64,000 nucleotides of DNA from Callipepla californica brunnescens (taxonomy: Eukaryota > Chordata > Aves > Galliformes > Odontophoridae): the NCBI GenBank assembly GCA_023055505.1, contig JALIRH010000148.1, forward strand, positions 186,001 to 250,000. The letters run 5' to 3'. The notes under the pieces were generated by a model. That model saw only the letters and a list, made by a program, of their open reading frames with translations, ran no database searches and had not been told where the DNA came from. Every line of letters starts with the position of its first letter. Position 1 is the first letter of the stretch. A program made the position numbers and the translations under genes. Positions 20,547 to 30,047 of the stretch are shown here, in pieces.

Positions 20547-21158
20547 TCACCAGGTCCACCGCTGCTGTACTCCTGCTGGTGGTGTGGTGGCTTCTCCTTT
20601 GGTGATGCTGAGGCCTGGGAGCTGCTGGCCTTCCTCTTTGGGGCTCACCAGCTCCGCTGAGGTAGGCTGGTGCCAGAGGGCCCTGCCACAGGCTCTTCCG
20701 GCTCCTCGTGAGGCGCTGCCTGCTCCATGGTGATAGACACAGGGTGGGAACAGGGGAGCTGGGACACCCATCGAGCTTTTGTGCGGTCCTGCCTGGCGTT
20801 TGTCCCTGTTGGAGCTGGCAGGGATGCTGGAGGGTGCTGGGCCAGAGCCAGGAGCCTCCTGTCGTAGTGCAGCTCTGGGCTGTGATGCAGGGTTAACCTC
20901 CTGTGCCCCAGCAGCAGCAGGGGGGATGTTGAGGCCCAGCAAGCGATGAGCCTCCCTGCAGCACCTGTGCACGGTGAAGGCTATGAAGTGCTGTACAAAG
21001 TTCCCTCCATGGCCCTTTCTTCCCAGTGTTAGTCTCTCTTCCAAAAGCTTATCTAGAACTTCAGAGCTGTGGAGGAGCTGACTTGCAAATTGAGGTATAG
21101 CCGTTATTCTCGGGAAACTGAGGTACAGATGGTCCACAAAGCAGAGCACAGAGAACAC
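20547..21158 (-). CDS. Unrecognised 203-codon open frame
   Basis: I do not recognise this protein. The N-terminal about 75 residues look like folded helical sequence (VDHLYLSFPRITAIPQFASQ, then LLHSSEVLDKLLEERL, then NFVQHFIAFTVHRCCREAHR). The rest is Ala/Pro/Gly-rich and disordered (SGPAPSSIPASS, SVYHHGAG-type stretches). A CCAAT box (GGACCAATCAGG, 21370-21381) lies upstream of its start on the opposite face. It sits in a 1.3-kb segment that splits an LTR of the 417-990 family. It may be an exon or a processed fragment of a host gene. The C-terminal half could be non-coding. Confidence 0.35.
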   Translation of the reverse strand: MFSVLCFVDHLYLSFPRITAIPQFASQLLHSSEVLDKLLEERLTLGRKGHGGNFVQHFIAFTVHRCCREAHRLLGLNIPPAAAGAQEVNPASQPRAALRQEAPGSGPAPSSIPASSNRDKRQAGPHKSSMGVPAPLFPPCVYHHGAGSASRGAGRACGRALWHQPTSAELVSPKEEGQQLPGLSITKGEATTPPAGVQQRWTW

Positions 21159-21504
21159 CGCGTTCAGTGAGGCGGGGGTGGAGCAGAGTGAAGCAGCCAG
21201 ATCCTGTGACCCGTGTAGCCCTGGGCAACCTTAGGTGTCAGCATCATCAGGAGAACATGGAGCACTGCCTCTGAGGAGAAGAGTGCCAGGATGGGAGCAT
21301 GGTGGTCCTAAGCTGCAGAGATGCTGCTCTGGACCAAAAGTCATGCAGCAGCTCATGGAATGCCGCTGGACCAATCAGGCCGTGCGCTCTGTGTGAATCC
21401 ATAATCGTGAACGTCTATTGACCGAGTGCAACCGGAAAAAGACTTGAGTGCCTCCTGATGCTCCTCCTCTCAGTCCTTATACTGCAGCTTCTGCACCAGC
21501 GCAA

Positions 21505-21795
21505 CCAGCGTGTTCACTTAGTAAGGCCTTCGGTTTATCGGACAATCACTCTTACTCATTTTATTTGATTTACTAGCTTCAATTCAAGTTATATTGTATT
21601 ATGCTGTGTTATTTTGCTTTCTGATATCTAATTTAGTAAATTAGCTTTCCTCCTCAGATCGTTGCCGCTGTTTTGCTTCTAGGCCCATCTCCTTTTTCCC
21701 TTTTCCCTTTCTCCCTTCCCCTTTCCTGGGGTGTAGGTCTGTGGGCCTCCCACTCCAATCTTCAATGAACTGGGCCAAACCAGCCCCTAAACCCC
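21505..21795 (+). mobile_element. LTR fragment, 3' side (continuation of 19941-20185)
   Basis: It resumes with AGTAAGGCCTTCGGTTTATCGG, as at 417-990 on its strand, then CTTTCCTCCTCAGATCGTTG and the pyrimidine-rich end. The LTR is otherwise collinear, so 20186-21504 is an insertion or a rearranged junction inside it. Confidence 0.68.
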
Positions 21796-22504
21796 AGACA
21801 GAAGAAATTAACAGAACACAGATGTCACAGAAAATGAATTGAGAACAACCTCATGAACATTTAGCAGCATTCATGCAAAAAAACTTTGCATACATGTGCA
21901 CATCCTAGCAGGCACAATGTGTTTATTCTTTGCTGTGCTTCTTCTGTGCACGCAAGTGATGCAGATACTTTTCAAAGTAGGCGCTCATTATGTAGAAATA
22001 AACATCCACGTATTCCCGTAATATTTTTAGGTATGACAGAAATAAAAGACAGGGGGACATGAGGACTTTTACCCTCAAACCTGGGGAAGAATTAGGCAGA
22101 AGCATCTTTGTTACTGTTTTAAAGGGGGCTCTGACTGCTTTATTTTAGAGTACCAGTCGTACCTGCAAGTGTAGACTAACTGAGAGGCATCAAATCTGAG
22201 ACCTTCTGCTATTCAGTAGGTGTCTTGGGAAGGGATGATTTAGACTTGTTTACTTTGAATTTAACCATTCAAGATGTACGTAAATTTTCATTAGGTGCAC
22301 AGCCCTTTTATTGTGGATTTGGAACAAGCAGTTTTTAAAAGTCACATCTTACCTGTACTTCCCTCACCCCAATCTATCTGCTCTCATCCCCACTAACTGC
22401 CCCAAAATGGGCACCTCCAGATGCACCTGAATTTTGTTCTATTCTTCTTAGTTATTTAGCAAAATTAAAGGGAGTGATCTGAAATTAAAACTTTCCATTG
22501 TCTC
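21796..22504. other. No gene recognised
   Basis: AT-rich sequence after the LTR. No primer site is recognisable, so it may be diverged retroviral interior leading to the RT scrap at 22505. Short open frames are unconvincing. Confidence 0.45.
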
Positions 22505-22612
22505 CTAGACTTGGCAAATGCATTCTTCGGTATTCCCTCTGCTGAAGAATCCCAGGACCAATTGGCGTTTACATGGGGAGGCAGGCAGTGGACCACACAG
22601 GTCCTGCCATGA
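22505..22612 (+). pseudogene. Retroviral reverse transcriptase fragment
   Basis: LDLANAFFGIPSAEESQDQL and FTWGGRQWTTQVLP form RT motif A (catalytic D in LDLANAFF) and the following strand of class I-like ERVs. A TGA directly after LP replaces the expected QG. Only 36 codons are readable and no other pol part flanks it. Confidence 0.7.
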
Positions 22613-22772
22613 CAGTAAGTGCATCACAATAATCTTTCTGACTGTACCATTGGTAAAACATCTTGGCTACAACTCTATTTGGTGTTATTAATTCTGTTAA
22701 CCATACACCATACACCAGGGTAAACTGGAAGTTATCAGGAAGAGCTTAGCACTCAGCTGGGTTGATGGAATT

Positions 22773-22778
22773 TTTATT
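22773..22778 (-). terminator. Candidate polyadenylation signal of the minus-strand gene
   Basis: AATAAA on the minus strand, about 610 bases beyond the stop codon at 23388. It would give a plausible 3' UTR for the unrecognised gene at 23388-24464. Other AATAAA matches lie near 25368-25387, so assignment is tentative. Confidence 0.4.
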
Positions 22779-23387
22779 ATTGTTAGATGGAACACACAGA
22801 TTTAGTTCTTACACAGAGTTCTGGTTTAAATATGTCCAGCAGAACATTTTCAAGAACATATGGAAGGATTAGAAAATGCTGGAGCTGAGTACGTGAGTCA
22901 CAGTACCTTGTACTCAATCAGATTGTCAGTTCTGTTAGCTGCAATGTCTTAGGAAACAGTTCTTGGTCATTTCAGTCCAGTCACATCAGCGAGAGTCAAG
23001 TTTGCTTTCTTGTCCTTGTTCTGCTCTTTTGCAGGACCTGCCTGCCCTTCTGAGCCCTTCTGTGGTGTAGAGGCTGCACCAATGTCTCTGGTGCCCTCCT
23101 GAGCATCTGTCTGAGCTGCGGGGATCTCAGCAGGCTTGGTGGCCAGCCCCTGGGCTTATCTTGCAGGTGTTCCCAGGCTTGGGTCTGGAATGCAGAGGCA
23201 GGAAAATGGGTGACGAGTCTTGCAGGGCTGGCCTCCTGCTCTCAGCTCATGCTGCCATGAAATGGAGATGTCAGGTTCCTGAGGTCTTGGGGCAAGCTCT
23301 GGGAGTCTGCTGTCTCTAGTGCCCATGGCACGGGCTCTGCATCTTGGAGAAGACGTGGAGGAAACAGGATCAGGGTCAGATGGTTCA
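22779..23387 (-). other. Probable 3' UTR or last exon of the minus-strand gene
   Basis: After the stop at 23388 the minus strand stays partly open. One frame gives a Lys/Glu-rich end (KEQNKDKKANLTLADVTGLK) stopping near 22977. It could be an alternative last exon. The repeat-like word CTTGGGGCAAGC.. CTGTCTCTAG (23288-23320) recurs in altered form at 24870 and 25100. Confidence 0.4.
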
Positions 23388-24464
23388 TCATTCTGCATCC
23401 ACAGGAAGGAAGCTGCCATCTCCGGGAAGCTGCCTGGTGCTGGCAGCCCGGTGCCTCTCCTCTTGCCGTCCCTTCATGCAGCTGTAGGTGAAAGCCCTGC
23501 GCAGAGCCCGAAGTGCCCTCCTGATGACAGCTGGCACCCGGCGGCGAGCTGCTGCGTGTGGTGCGGCAGAGGTACCTGTGGGGGACAGAGAAGTGTAGGC
23601 AAGGGGCAGAGGCAAGGCCCTGCCTGCCCCCAGCACCACGGAATTTCCCTGGGAGGATTGACCTCGATCCGGCAGGGCACAGATCCCTGCCAGCCGATGG
23701 CAGCAGGCTCCTCCCTGGGATGGCTTTCTGCCTGGAGACGTACCTGGGCCATCGTCTGGTGTCTCTCTGAAGCACTCATAGCTCTGTGCTCCTCCTCCGT
23801 CCTCTGCAGAAACATGTGTGGGGAGAGCAAAACCACAGCCCTGTATGCCACTGTCTGGTGATGCTGGGGGTGCCAGGGTCCCAGAGATGGGATCCCCTTC
23901 CTGTGCCCCTCGCTTGAAGGCGAGCCAGGCCTTATGGAGGGGATGTCCAGCCTTGTGCATGGAGCGGGCTGCAAAGGAGAGAGCACCAGGCATCTCCCTG
24001 CAGCGCACACTCCAGCACCGCCTCTGCCACTGCCCAATTTCACACCCAGTGCCAATTGCAGGCTCTTTACTCACCTCCTGCTGATAGGCTGCAGCTTCTG
24101 CTCCCTCCTGACATGTGGGCAAAGGCCCCTCAGGTCTGGGATCAACAGAGACAAGGGAAGCCGATGACCTGGTCTTCACCTCACCAGGTGAGGAGCCAGA
24201 TCTGCTTGGTGGCATGCTGGCTGCCTCTGCAGCATCTCCCTGACCCTCATCTTGCCCTTCTTCTTCCAAACCCTCTGTGGTATCAGGGCAAAAACAAGGG
24301 AGCACAGGCACATTCTCAGCCATCACTGCAGTGTCCCTGGCATCCAGCATGCTGTGATCAGTGCTGGCGTCACTGGCAGCGTTGGCGCAGGTCTCTCCCT
24401 GTACGTTATGGGAATCGCAAGAGGCAAGAAAGTGGCCCTCCACACTCGATGTAGTGTCCTTCAT
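23388..24464 (-). CDS. Unrecognised spliced gene, acidic/disordered protein with a basic helix
   Basis: I do not recognise the family. The minus strand is open for 358 codons, and good splice signals lie inside it: donor at 24075/24074 (CAGGAG/GTGAGT), acceptor before 23968 (CTCCTTTGCAG), donor at 23744/23743 (CCCAG/GTACGT), acceptor before 23575 (CCCCCACAG). The first part is acidic and Ser/Ala-rich (SDASTDHSMLDARDTAVMAE, EGLEEEGQDEGQGDAAEAA). The last exon has a strongly basic amphipathic segment (VPAVIRRALRALRRAF, then KGRQEERHR) and stops after FLPVDAE. The exon 2 frame is ambiguous: a phase-0 join from exon 1 uses a different frame and stops early in exon 3, so the splice model needs transcripts. 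It is arranged head to head with the ITPRIPL1-like gene. Confidence 0.45.
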   Translation of the reverse strand: MKDTTSSVEGHFLASCDSHNVQGETCANAASDASTDHSMLDARDTAVMAENVPVLPCFCPDTTEGLEEEGQDEGQGDAAEAASMPPSRSGSSPGEVKTRSSASLVSVDPRPEGPLPTCQEGAEAAAYQQEVSKEPAIGTGCEIGQWQRRCWSVRCREMPGALSFAARSMHKAGHPLHKAWLAFKRGAQEGDPISGTLAPPASPDSGIQGCGFALPTHVSAEDGGGAQSYECFRETPDDGPGTSPGRKPSQGGACCHRLAGICALPDRGQSSQGNSVVLGAGRALPLPLAYTSLSPTGTSAAPHAAARRRVPAVIRRALRALRRAFTYSCMKGRQEERHRAASTRQLPGDGSFLPVDAE

Positions 24465-24471
24465 TGCCTCA

Positions 24472-25154
24472 TCACAGATTCTGCTTGCTGATTGCTGGCT
24501 GAGTCAGAGAATAGAGACAGGGCTCGCAGCTGATGTGTCCGGGATCTTGCAATCTTGCTGTATCCTCCAGATCTTGTCTGGAGGTCTCAGGCACAGCGGT
24601 AGATGGGGCAAGAGATGCCAGCTGCAGGGCTCCAGATGGATGTCCTGCCAGTTCTATCGCAGCATACTCTTCCAACTCCGCCTGCACTCCAGCATCCCTG
24701 GTCCAGGAATCACCAGGGGCAGGAATCTGGCCCTCATCCCTCGATGTCACTAAGCATATGCCCAGGGTTCCCTGACCAGTGTTGGCAGCACTTGGGCTTT
24801 GGGGCAGGTTCACGCTGTTTGCCCGGGACGTGTCCCAGCCGGGCAGCCTCTAGACATCTGCTGATGTCTTGGGACAAGCCGTGGGATCCTGCTGCGTGTA
24901 ACACCCACGGCAGGTGCATGGTGCCGAGGTACTGCCAGCTGCCCTCCGACTCTGGGGCTGCCAGCTGCAGCACGGCCCAGGGACACCACGTGGCTTTCTG
25001 TGGGTTTGCCGAGCAGAGGCACGGGAATGGATTTTTCCGGAGCTGGAGCCCGCCTCTCAGCTCTCGCTGCCGTGCCCTGGACACGCGAGGTGCCCTGAGG
25101 ACCTGAGGCAAGCCGTGTGAGCCCACTGTCTCTAACGCTCAAGGTGCACGCCAT
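24472..25154 (-). CDS. Probable upstream exon region of the unrecognised minus-strand gene
   Basis: Two minus-strand open stretches, 24472-24813 and 24810-25154, overlap end to end. They encode Ser/Ala/Glu-rich sequence such as AELEEYAAIELAGHPSGALQ and SRQDLEDTARLQDPGH. About 172 bases of this region (24489-24660) are copied at 30047-30220. A diverged internal repeat (TTGGGACAAGCCGTGGGATC, about 24869) resembles sequence at 23288 and 25100, which suggests exon duplication within the gene. Exon limits cannot be fixed. Confidence 0.35.
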
Positions 25155-25439
25155 GCAGCCCTGTCCTGGCCAGGCATGCTTGACATGACAGTTTGTATGT
25201 CAAATACCTGCTGCTGTGCACCCCTACCCTGGTGGCTGCTGGTATTTCTGTGTGCCACGGCAGTCTGGCCTCCAGGCTTGCCTGGGCCACGTGGAGTGAA
25301 GAGGAGTTGTCTTGGGCCGCACAGAAAATGTAGATTAGGAACAAAACTTGGCTTTTGTAAACATATTATTTATTAAAAGGTAATAAACAACAGCAAAAAA
25401 AACATAAAATCAGCGCTAGATGTGACCTCGTCTTGTGGA

Positions 25440-25731
25440 AGCTAAAGCATCAGCTTCTTGCTCAGTGGCGGTGGCCGCGGTTCTTCGAGAGCTCCCAGGG
25501 GGTTCGACAGACATTGTCTGGAAAGTTTGCTCGTTCCCTGGGAGCTCGGCGCAGCCACGTGCCACTGAACACGGGCGCTGCCGGGGCCGTGACAGCCGAG
25601 AGGAACGGAGCCGGGTGGGGCCACAGGGTGGGGCTGGGGCGCCTGTGACATCACAGAGGACGTGTCACAGTGCGGGGCTGCTGCTGGGGCCGTCAGCAGG
25701 AAGCACTGCTCCACTTGGGCTTGGGCCATCG
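25440..25731 (+). promoter_or_regulatory. GC-rich promoter and non-coding first exon of the ITPRIPL1-like gene
   Basis: GC-rich sequence with a CACGTG E-box (25556-25561), TGTGACATCACAG (CRE half-site-like, about 25647) and GACGTGTCACAG. A consensus donor follows GGGCCATCG at 25731/25732. The intron of about 280 bases ends at CTCTTTTCTTCCAG (26011), four bases before the start codon at 26015. The promoter may also serve the minus-strand gene that starts on its other side. Confidence 0.6.
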
Positions 25732-26014
25732 GTGAGTGCGGCAGCACGGGGAAGGCTGGGCTGGGCCGGGCGCAAGCAGCGGCCCGCAAGGGATTTTTGG
25801 AGCACGCGCTGATGGCCCAGCGCTCAGGGGAGGGACCCTGTGAGCGGCTCTCTGGGCACAGCACCAGCGCTGGCCTCAGCCCCTGCTGCCTCCCAGCTCC
25901 CTCGCCCCGCTCCTGCCTGCCCCCAGGGGCTGTGGCTCCTGGCCCAGCCTTCCCAGCCACAAGCAAACTCCTGTCCGGCCCCACCAACCTCCACTCTCTC
26001 TTTTCTTCCAGATC

Positions 26015-26512
26015 ATGGCGTTGGCATTTATCTTCGCCTTGTTGGCGCAGATACTGCCGCGTGCTGGCGACGAGTTGGACAAGGGCACGCTCGACCGCAT
26101 GCAGCAGCGTGAGGTGTATCTGCAAGAGCAGATGACAAAGCTGCTGCAGGAGGTGGAGCACCTGGACCACAGCGAGACGGGCATGCGAGCCCTGCTCTTC
26201 TCTACTCCATTGACGTACTGGTCATATTGGCGTGCTCTTCATTTATTCATCCTTCTGCTTTGGTTGGGGTTGAGTGTCCGAAAAAGTTGTCCTCCGAAGG
26301 TTGAAGGCAGCAGTGATGATGAGAGCTCGTGCAGTGAGGAGGAGGATCAGGAAGTGGACCATCAGGCTCCACTGATGGAGGAAGAGAAGGAGGAGGAGAA
26401 CCTTGAGAGTTTTTCTCTGGGCAGTCCAGAGCCATCAAAGGAGATGAATGTGGACAATGGCAAGAGTGCTAGACAGACAGAGCTGCTGGCTATGCAGGAA
26501 TTTGACCACTAG
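26015..26512 (+). CDS. ITPRIPL1-like N-terminal region, truncated by an LTR
   Basis: The 165-residue frame starts with a hydrophobic leader (MALAFIFALLAQILPRA). A helical, probably coiled-coil segment follows (DELDKGTLDRMQQREVYLQE, MTKLLQEVEHL), then a transmembrane helix (LHLFILLLWLGLSV) and an acidic tail (SSDDESSCSEEEDQ). This matches the N-terminal layout of avian inositol 1,4,5-trisphosphate receptor-interacting protein-like 1 proteins. The family's C-terminal Mab-21-like domain is missing. The LTR begins at 26449, so residues 1-145 are host-encoded and the last 20 residues (from VDNGKSARQ to EFDH) and the stop come from the LTR. It is either a pseudogene or a short LTR-terminated membrane protein. 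The non-coding exon and promoter look intact. Confidence 0.75.
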   Translation: MALAFIFALLAQILPRAGDELDKGTLDRMQQREVYLQEQMTKLLQEVEHLDHSETGMRALLFSTPLTYWSYWRALHLFILLLWLGLSVRKSCPPKVEGSSDDESSCSEEEDQEVDHQAPLMEEEKEEENLESFSLGSPEPSKEMNVDNGKSARQTELLAMQEFDH

Positions 26513-26796
26513 CCTTGGATGCAGGCTGTGTAAAGACAGGCTGGCAAGATCAAGATAATCGCATTCAAGGAGTGTAAAGAAACAGGGCAAACGGGATATA
26601 GCAATGGGAAGCGATTAGGAACTGTTTTATTCAGGCGATTAAGAGTACCTTGTATTGTTAAAATGTTTTAACCTTAAGGAATGTAACCTTCTCCCTTAAC
26701 ACACGTAGCCTTTCTGTGTATATAAGCTTTGAGTTGTTGCTTAATAAACGAACGTTAGCTTGCATCAGGCTGGGTTCCCGTCCCTTCATTGCAGCA
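26449..26796 (+). mobile_element. Complete class II ERV 5' LTR
   Basis: A 348-bp LTR running from TGTGGACAATGGCA to CATTGCAGCA, with TATATAA (26719-26725) and AATAAA (26743-26748). It aligns with the minus-strand LTR at 33375-33741 along its whole length: shared CCTTGGATG-AGGCTGTGTAAAGA, CTTTGAGTTGTTGCTTAATAAA and CTGGGTTCCCG. A tRNA-Trp-like primer site follows at 26799. Insertion lies in the ITPRIPL1-like coding exon. Confidence 0.85.
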
Positions 26797-26956
26797 AATG
26801 GTGACCCTGACATTTGGGACTTTGAATAATTCGGCTGCAAGATCCCAAGAACTCTAGAATTAGCTGCTGAAAGGAAGCAGGACAACAAGGAACACCTTGA
26901 GAATCAGCTGCTGAAAGGAAGCAGGAAAACGGATCCATACAATCACCTCCTCACGA

Positions 26957-27436
26957 TTGGTAGGTGAGCTTGGGGTAACTATGGAAAATGAAGTATCTTG
27001 TGAAGAGAGGGACATTTTTTATATTAGGGATTTAATCCCAAAGCATGAACAGACTCTTTCTTGCACTGAGTTAAAACTCATCTTGTGGTGGGTACGGGAT
27101 AAAATCCCTGATACAGATTCTTCCACCATTTCTACGCTAGAATTATGGGATCGAGCTGGGATTAAGTTGTGGGACACATCCACCCGAGACAATTCTGATG
27201 TGCAGAAACTTTTAACCCCTTGGAGAACTGTCTTTGAGACTCTTAAATCTAAGGAATCTAAATCATGCGCTCCATCCCTTGGTATAGAGGGGGAATCTTC
27301 CTCTGATATGACTCCTTCGCGACCCCCTGTTCCATCTGCTCTGTACCCCCCCTCCTCAAGCCGCTCCGCTGCCGCCCTCCTCCCAGCCCACGTTGTTTGC
27401 TGCTCCCAAAGGATCACTTTGATCCCGGTCCAGTAA
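26957..27436 (+). pseudogene. ERV gag matrix-like part, copy 2
   Basis: It is identical to 12841-13320 except for Tyr to Cys in the KSCAPSLG segment. The likely start ATG is at 26981. The same premature end and capsid deletion occur, so the damage predates the duplication. Confidence 0.72.
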
Positions 27437-27491
27437 ATCTGGTGGGCAAACAGAACTTTTTCCCTTCTGACGATGGACTGAAGGGGACAGG

Positions 27492-27749
27492 ATGCAGAAA
27501 TGTTGCTGCTCCCACAGTGTACTACGGTGCTTTAGAGAAGAACCCAGTCATGTACAAAAGGACTGTAAAAAGCCTAGGCAAGATTATGCTGTTCCGGCTC
27601 AACCCTGTCCCTGGTGTGGGAAGAGACTACACAGGGCGAGAGAATGCCAATCTCAATTCCCTGTTGCTGCACGGCCCTCTGATCTGTTGGAAAATGGGAA
27701 GAAGAGCGCGAGCCCCCACGAGCCGGCCCCTGGCTGGGCAGCAAACTGA
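27492..27749 (+). pseudogene. ERV nucleocapsid, copy 2
   Basis: It has the same two zinc-knuckle regions as copy 1, with the second intact (CPWCGKRLHRAREC) and one Leu to Pro change in VAARPSDL. It overlaps the dUTPase-region frame. Confidence 0.75.
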
Positions 27750-27756
27750 GACCAGC

Positions 27757-27931
27757 TACCGCCGGCAGCGCAGGAGTGGATGTGGCTCCCGCCCAGCCAT
27801 GATGCTGACCGAGACCAACGTGACTCTTATCCCAGCAGCTATCACGGGTCCCCTCGGGAACGGGTGCAGAGCCCTCCTGTTAGGACGTTCTTCTGTTAAA
27901 CGGATGGGTCTTTTTATTTTACTGGATGGAC
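27757..27931 (+). pseudogene. ERV dUTPase fragment, copy 2
   Basis: It carries the same LLLGRSSVKRMGLFIL motif as copy 1, with one Arg to Cys change just before it. Truncation is as in copy 1. The enclosing frame runs 27397-28020. Confidence 0.72.
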
Positions 27932-28011
27932 GATATATTAACAGCAGCAGAGCAAGAAGAGATGTTTGTAATGCTAATACAGTGAGGTCGACATCATTTA
28001 TAAATTTTACA

Positions 28012-28450
28012 TGCTTCTGATCCAGATTGCAACTACAGGACAAATCTCTGGTCATCCCCCCAAACATCAGTTACTGCATAATTTGAGTGATCCATCCCTT
28101 ACTAGAAATGTTTTACATTCACATGTTCCAATACCTAATGCTGTTACTGTATTTACAGATAGCCCTGGCAGGACACACCGAGCAGTGGTTCTCTGGCATG
28201 CAACTGCTACACAATAGCAGTCGGATGTGCATTGAGCTTTTCAAATTTTTGCAGAGCAAAAGATTAACATAATAATTGACTCTCTGTATGTTGCAGGTAT
28301 CATTTGGTAAATTGAGGGATCTTTTCTTAAGGAAGTTAACAACCCTGTTTTCTTTGCACGGCTCACGCAAGTTTTGCACTAAACAGATGTCACTCATGTT
28401 CCTGAATTTGGCCATCTCAAATATGTGCATGATAACAGAGCTGCATCCAC
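28012..28450 (+). pseudogene. ERV RNase H remnant, copy 2
   Basis: It has the same FTDSPGRTHRAVVLWH and IIIDSLYVAG pieces as copy 1, with the same internal stops. The purine tract after it has an A in place of one G, giving a longer uninterrupted A-run. Confidence 0.7.
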
Positions 28451-28532
28451 CTGAAAAAAAAAAAAAAGGGGGAATACAGGAGACACACCACAAGAAAGGT
28501 TATGCCTCGTCACAGATTCTGCTGATTGCTGG

Positions 28533-28836
28533 CTAGGGCTTGAGGAGCTAGCGCTGGAAGGGCGAGGGCTAGAGGGGTTATTTCAATAGGGGTGAGCGCA
28601 AGAGGGGCTGGGGGAAGGGCTGGGGCTGATCAAAGGCCAGAGTGGATAGAGTTATGGCTAGGCTAGGGCTAGGGCTGAGGCTAGAGGGGCTAGGAGTAAA
28701 GCTAGAAGGGCTAGAGGGACAAGGGCTAGCGGGGCAAGGGCCGGGCTAGAATTAGAGGGGCTAGGGCTGGGCTAGGGCTAGGGCTAGGGTTAGCCCTAGC
28801 CCCTCTAACCCTAGCCCTGGCCCCTCAAAACCTAGC
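28533..28836 (+). repeat. CTAGGG/CTAGAGGGG island with inversion, copy 2
   Basis: It matches 14413-14716, including the G-rich to C-rich flip near 28791 that creates a potential hairpin. Confidence 0.8.
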
Positions 28837-28859
28837 CCCTCTGACTTCCAGCAACTGGG

Positions 28860-30047
28860 ATGGGTTCTGTTTTCAGGAATACCCTGCAATTTCGTTTTCC
28901 CTTTCTGATCGCCTTCCATTATGTTTCTCAACAGCTCTTTCATAATCTTCGTAGTCCTCATCTTAAATATAGGAAACGAACGGAAGTTCTCAGCGATGCT
29001 GCACAGAGAAGTCTGTTAAGCCCTTTGGACTTCAAGCCCAGCAAGCAGACAAAATGTCTGCATGTGTTTTGAGAGCTGTACGCATCAGCTTCCAATTCCT
29101 GTCTGCATACGGGTGCTTTATTACACCAGTGAAAGCCTTTCAGCCTGGATGTCTGCCACAGGTTTCCAGTTTTCAGACAACTAGCACCTTGGTAATTTCA
29201 TTAGAAGGACCACAGAACGGACCTAGGAAGGAAAACACATGATCCTTGCCCAGAAGGAGATGGCAGGAGCATTACTGCCCATCAGGCCAAACTATATCAG
29301 CGTCTGCTGGTTCCAGTAGTACCATACCCTTTCCCCACTAAAGTAGCAACACAAAAATCAACTTGGGCACTCCTTACCATGCTCCTCTTTCAGGTACGTA
29401 TCCAGGCTTATTCTTATAACAGAAGGATGTTGCAGGCAGCTTGAGAAAGCCAGCAAGAGCTGTCCGCTCTGGGGTAATGTGCTAGCTCCTCAACAACGAT
29501 AACATCATCACACGCTGGATCGCCTGATGGCACAGTTTTCTTCTCAGCTTTGGACAGAAACTGAACACAGCATGATGATTAAATTACTTCAGAACAACAG
29601 CAACATCTACCCCACAACACCCTTATTACTGACCAGAATTAATTCTCAGGTAGTTAGAAACAGATTTGGAGCCTATGCATTTTCTTTCCGTCCACAGCAA
29701 AAAAACCAGTCCAAGTTGCAGAATGCTGGAACAGACAAGTTACAGAGCATGCTGCAAGGTAACAAGTTCCAACCTTCGAGCCCAATCACCTCTTACATTA
29801 CTGCCTTTGAAATTCACATCTGAGATCAGGAATGAGCCTGCATCTTGATACTACCACAAGGATTATGATACGGATGTCCTTACATCCAACAATACAGGGT
29901 TATGGAGAAGAGCCATCCAGGTGTCATCTACAGAGGTGGGGAAGCAAAATTCAGGCCTGAGAATAAAAGAAAAGCTGTCTGTAGCAACACGCACAGCTGA
30001 ACAGCTCTGAGCACTTGAAGTTCCAGAAGGCATTAAACAGCAGCTGA
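28860..30047 (-). pseudogene. RANBP2-like remnant, copy 2 (truncated)
   Basis: It contains the acidic DEDYEDYERAVEKHNG segment and the VIVVEEL / [18 protein letters not shown] segment (near 29380-29540) on the minus strand. It stops at the duplication edge before the zinc-finger part present in copy 1. It carries the same frameshift as copy 1, so the remnant was already broken when duplicated. Confidence 0.68.

Larger units (their letters stand above)
26662..30047 (+). repeat. 3.38-kb duplicated block, copy 2
   Basis: It is the partner of 12546-15927. Here the left side is continuous with a complete LTR. The right edge (GCAGCTGA, 30040-30047) joins a copied fragment of 24489-24660 through shared CTGATTGCTGG. 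The divergence of roughly 0.4% by eye implies a recent event or ongoing gene conversion. Confidence 0.93.

Noticed and set aside
25368..25387. Polyadenylation signals on both strands as ends of genes
   Set aside because: AATAAA occurs on each strand, but no coding exon clearly ends just upstream of either. It is AT-rich chance sequence or belongs to an unassigned UTR.
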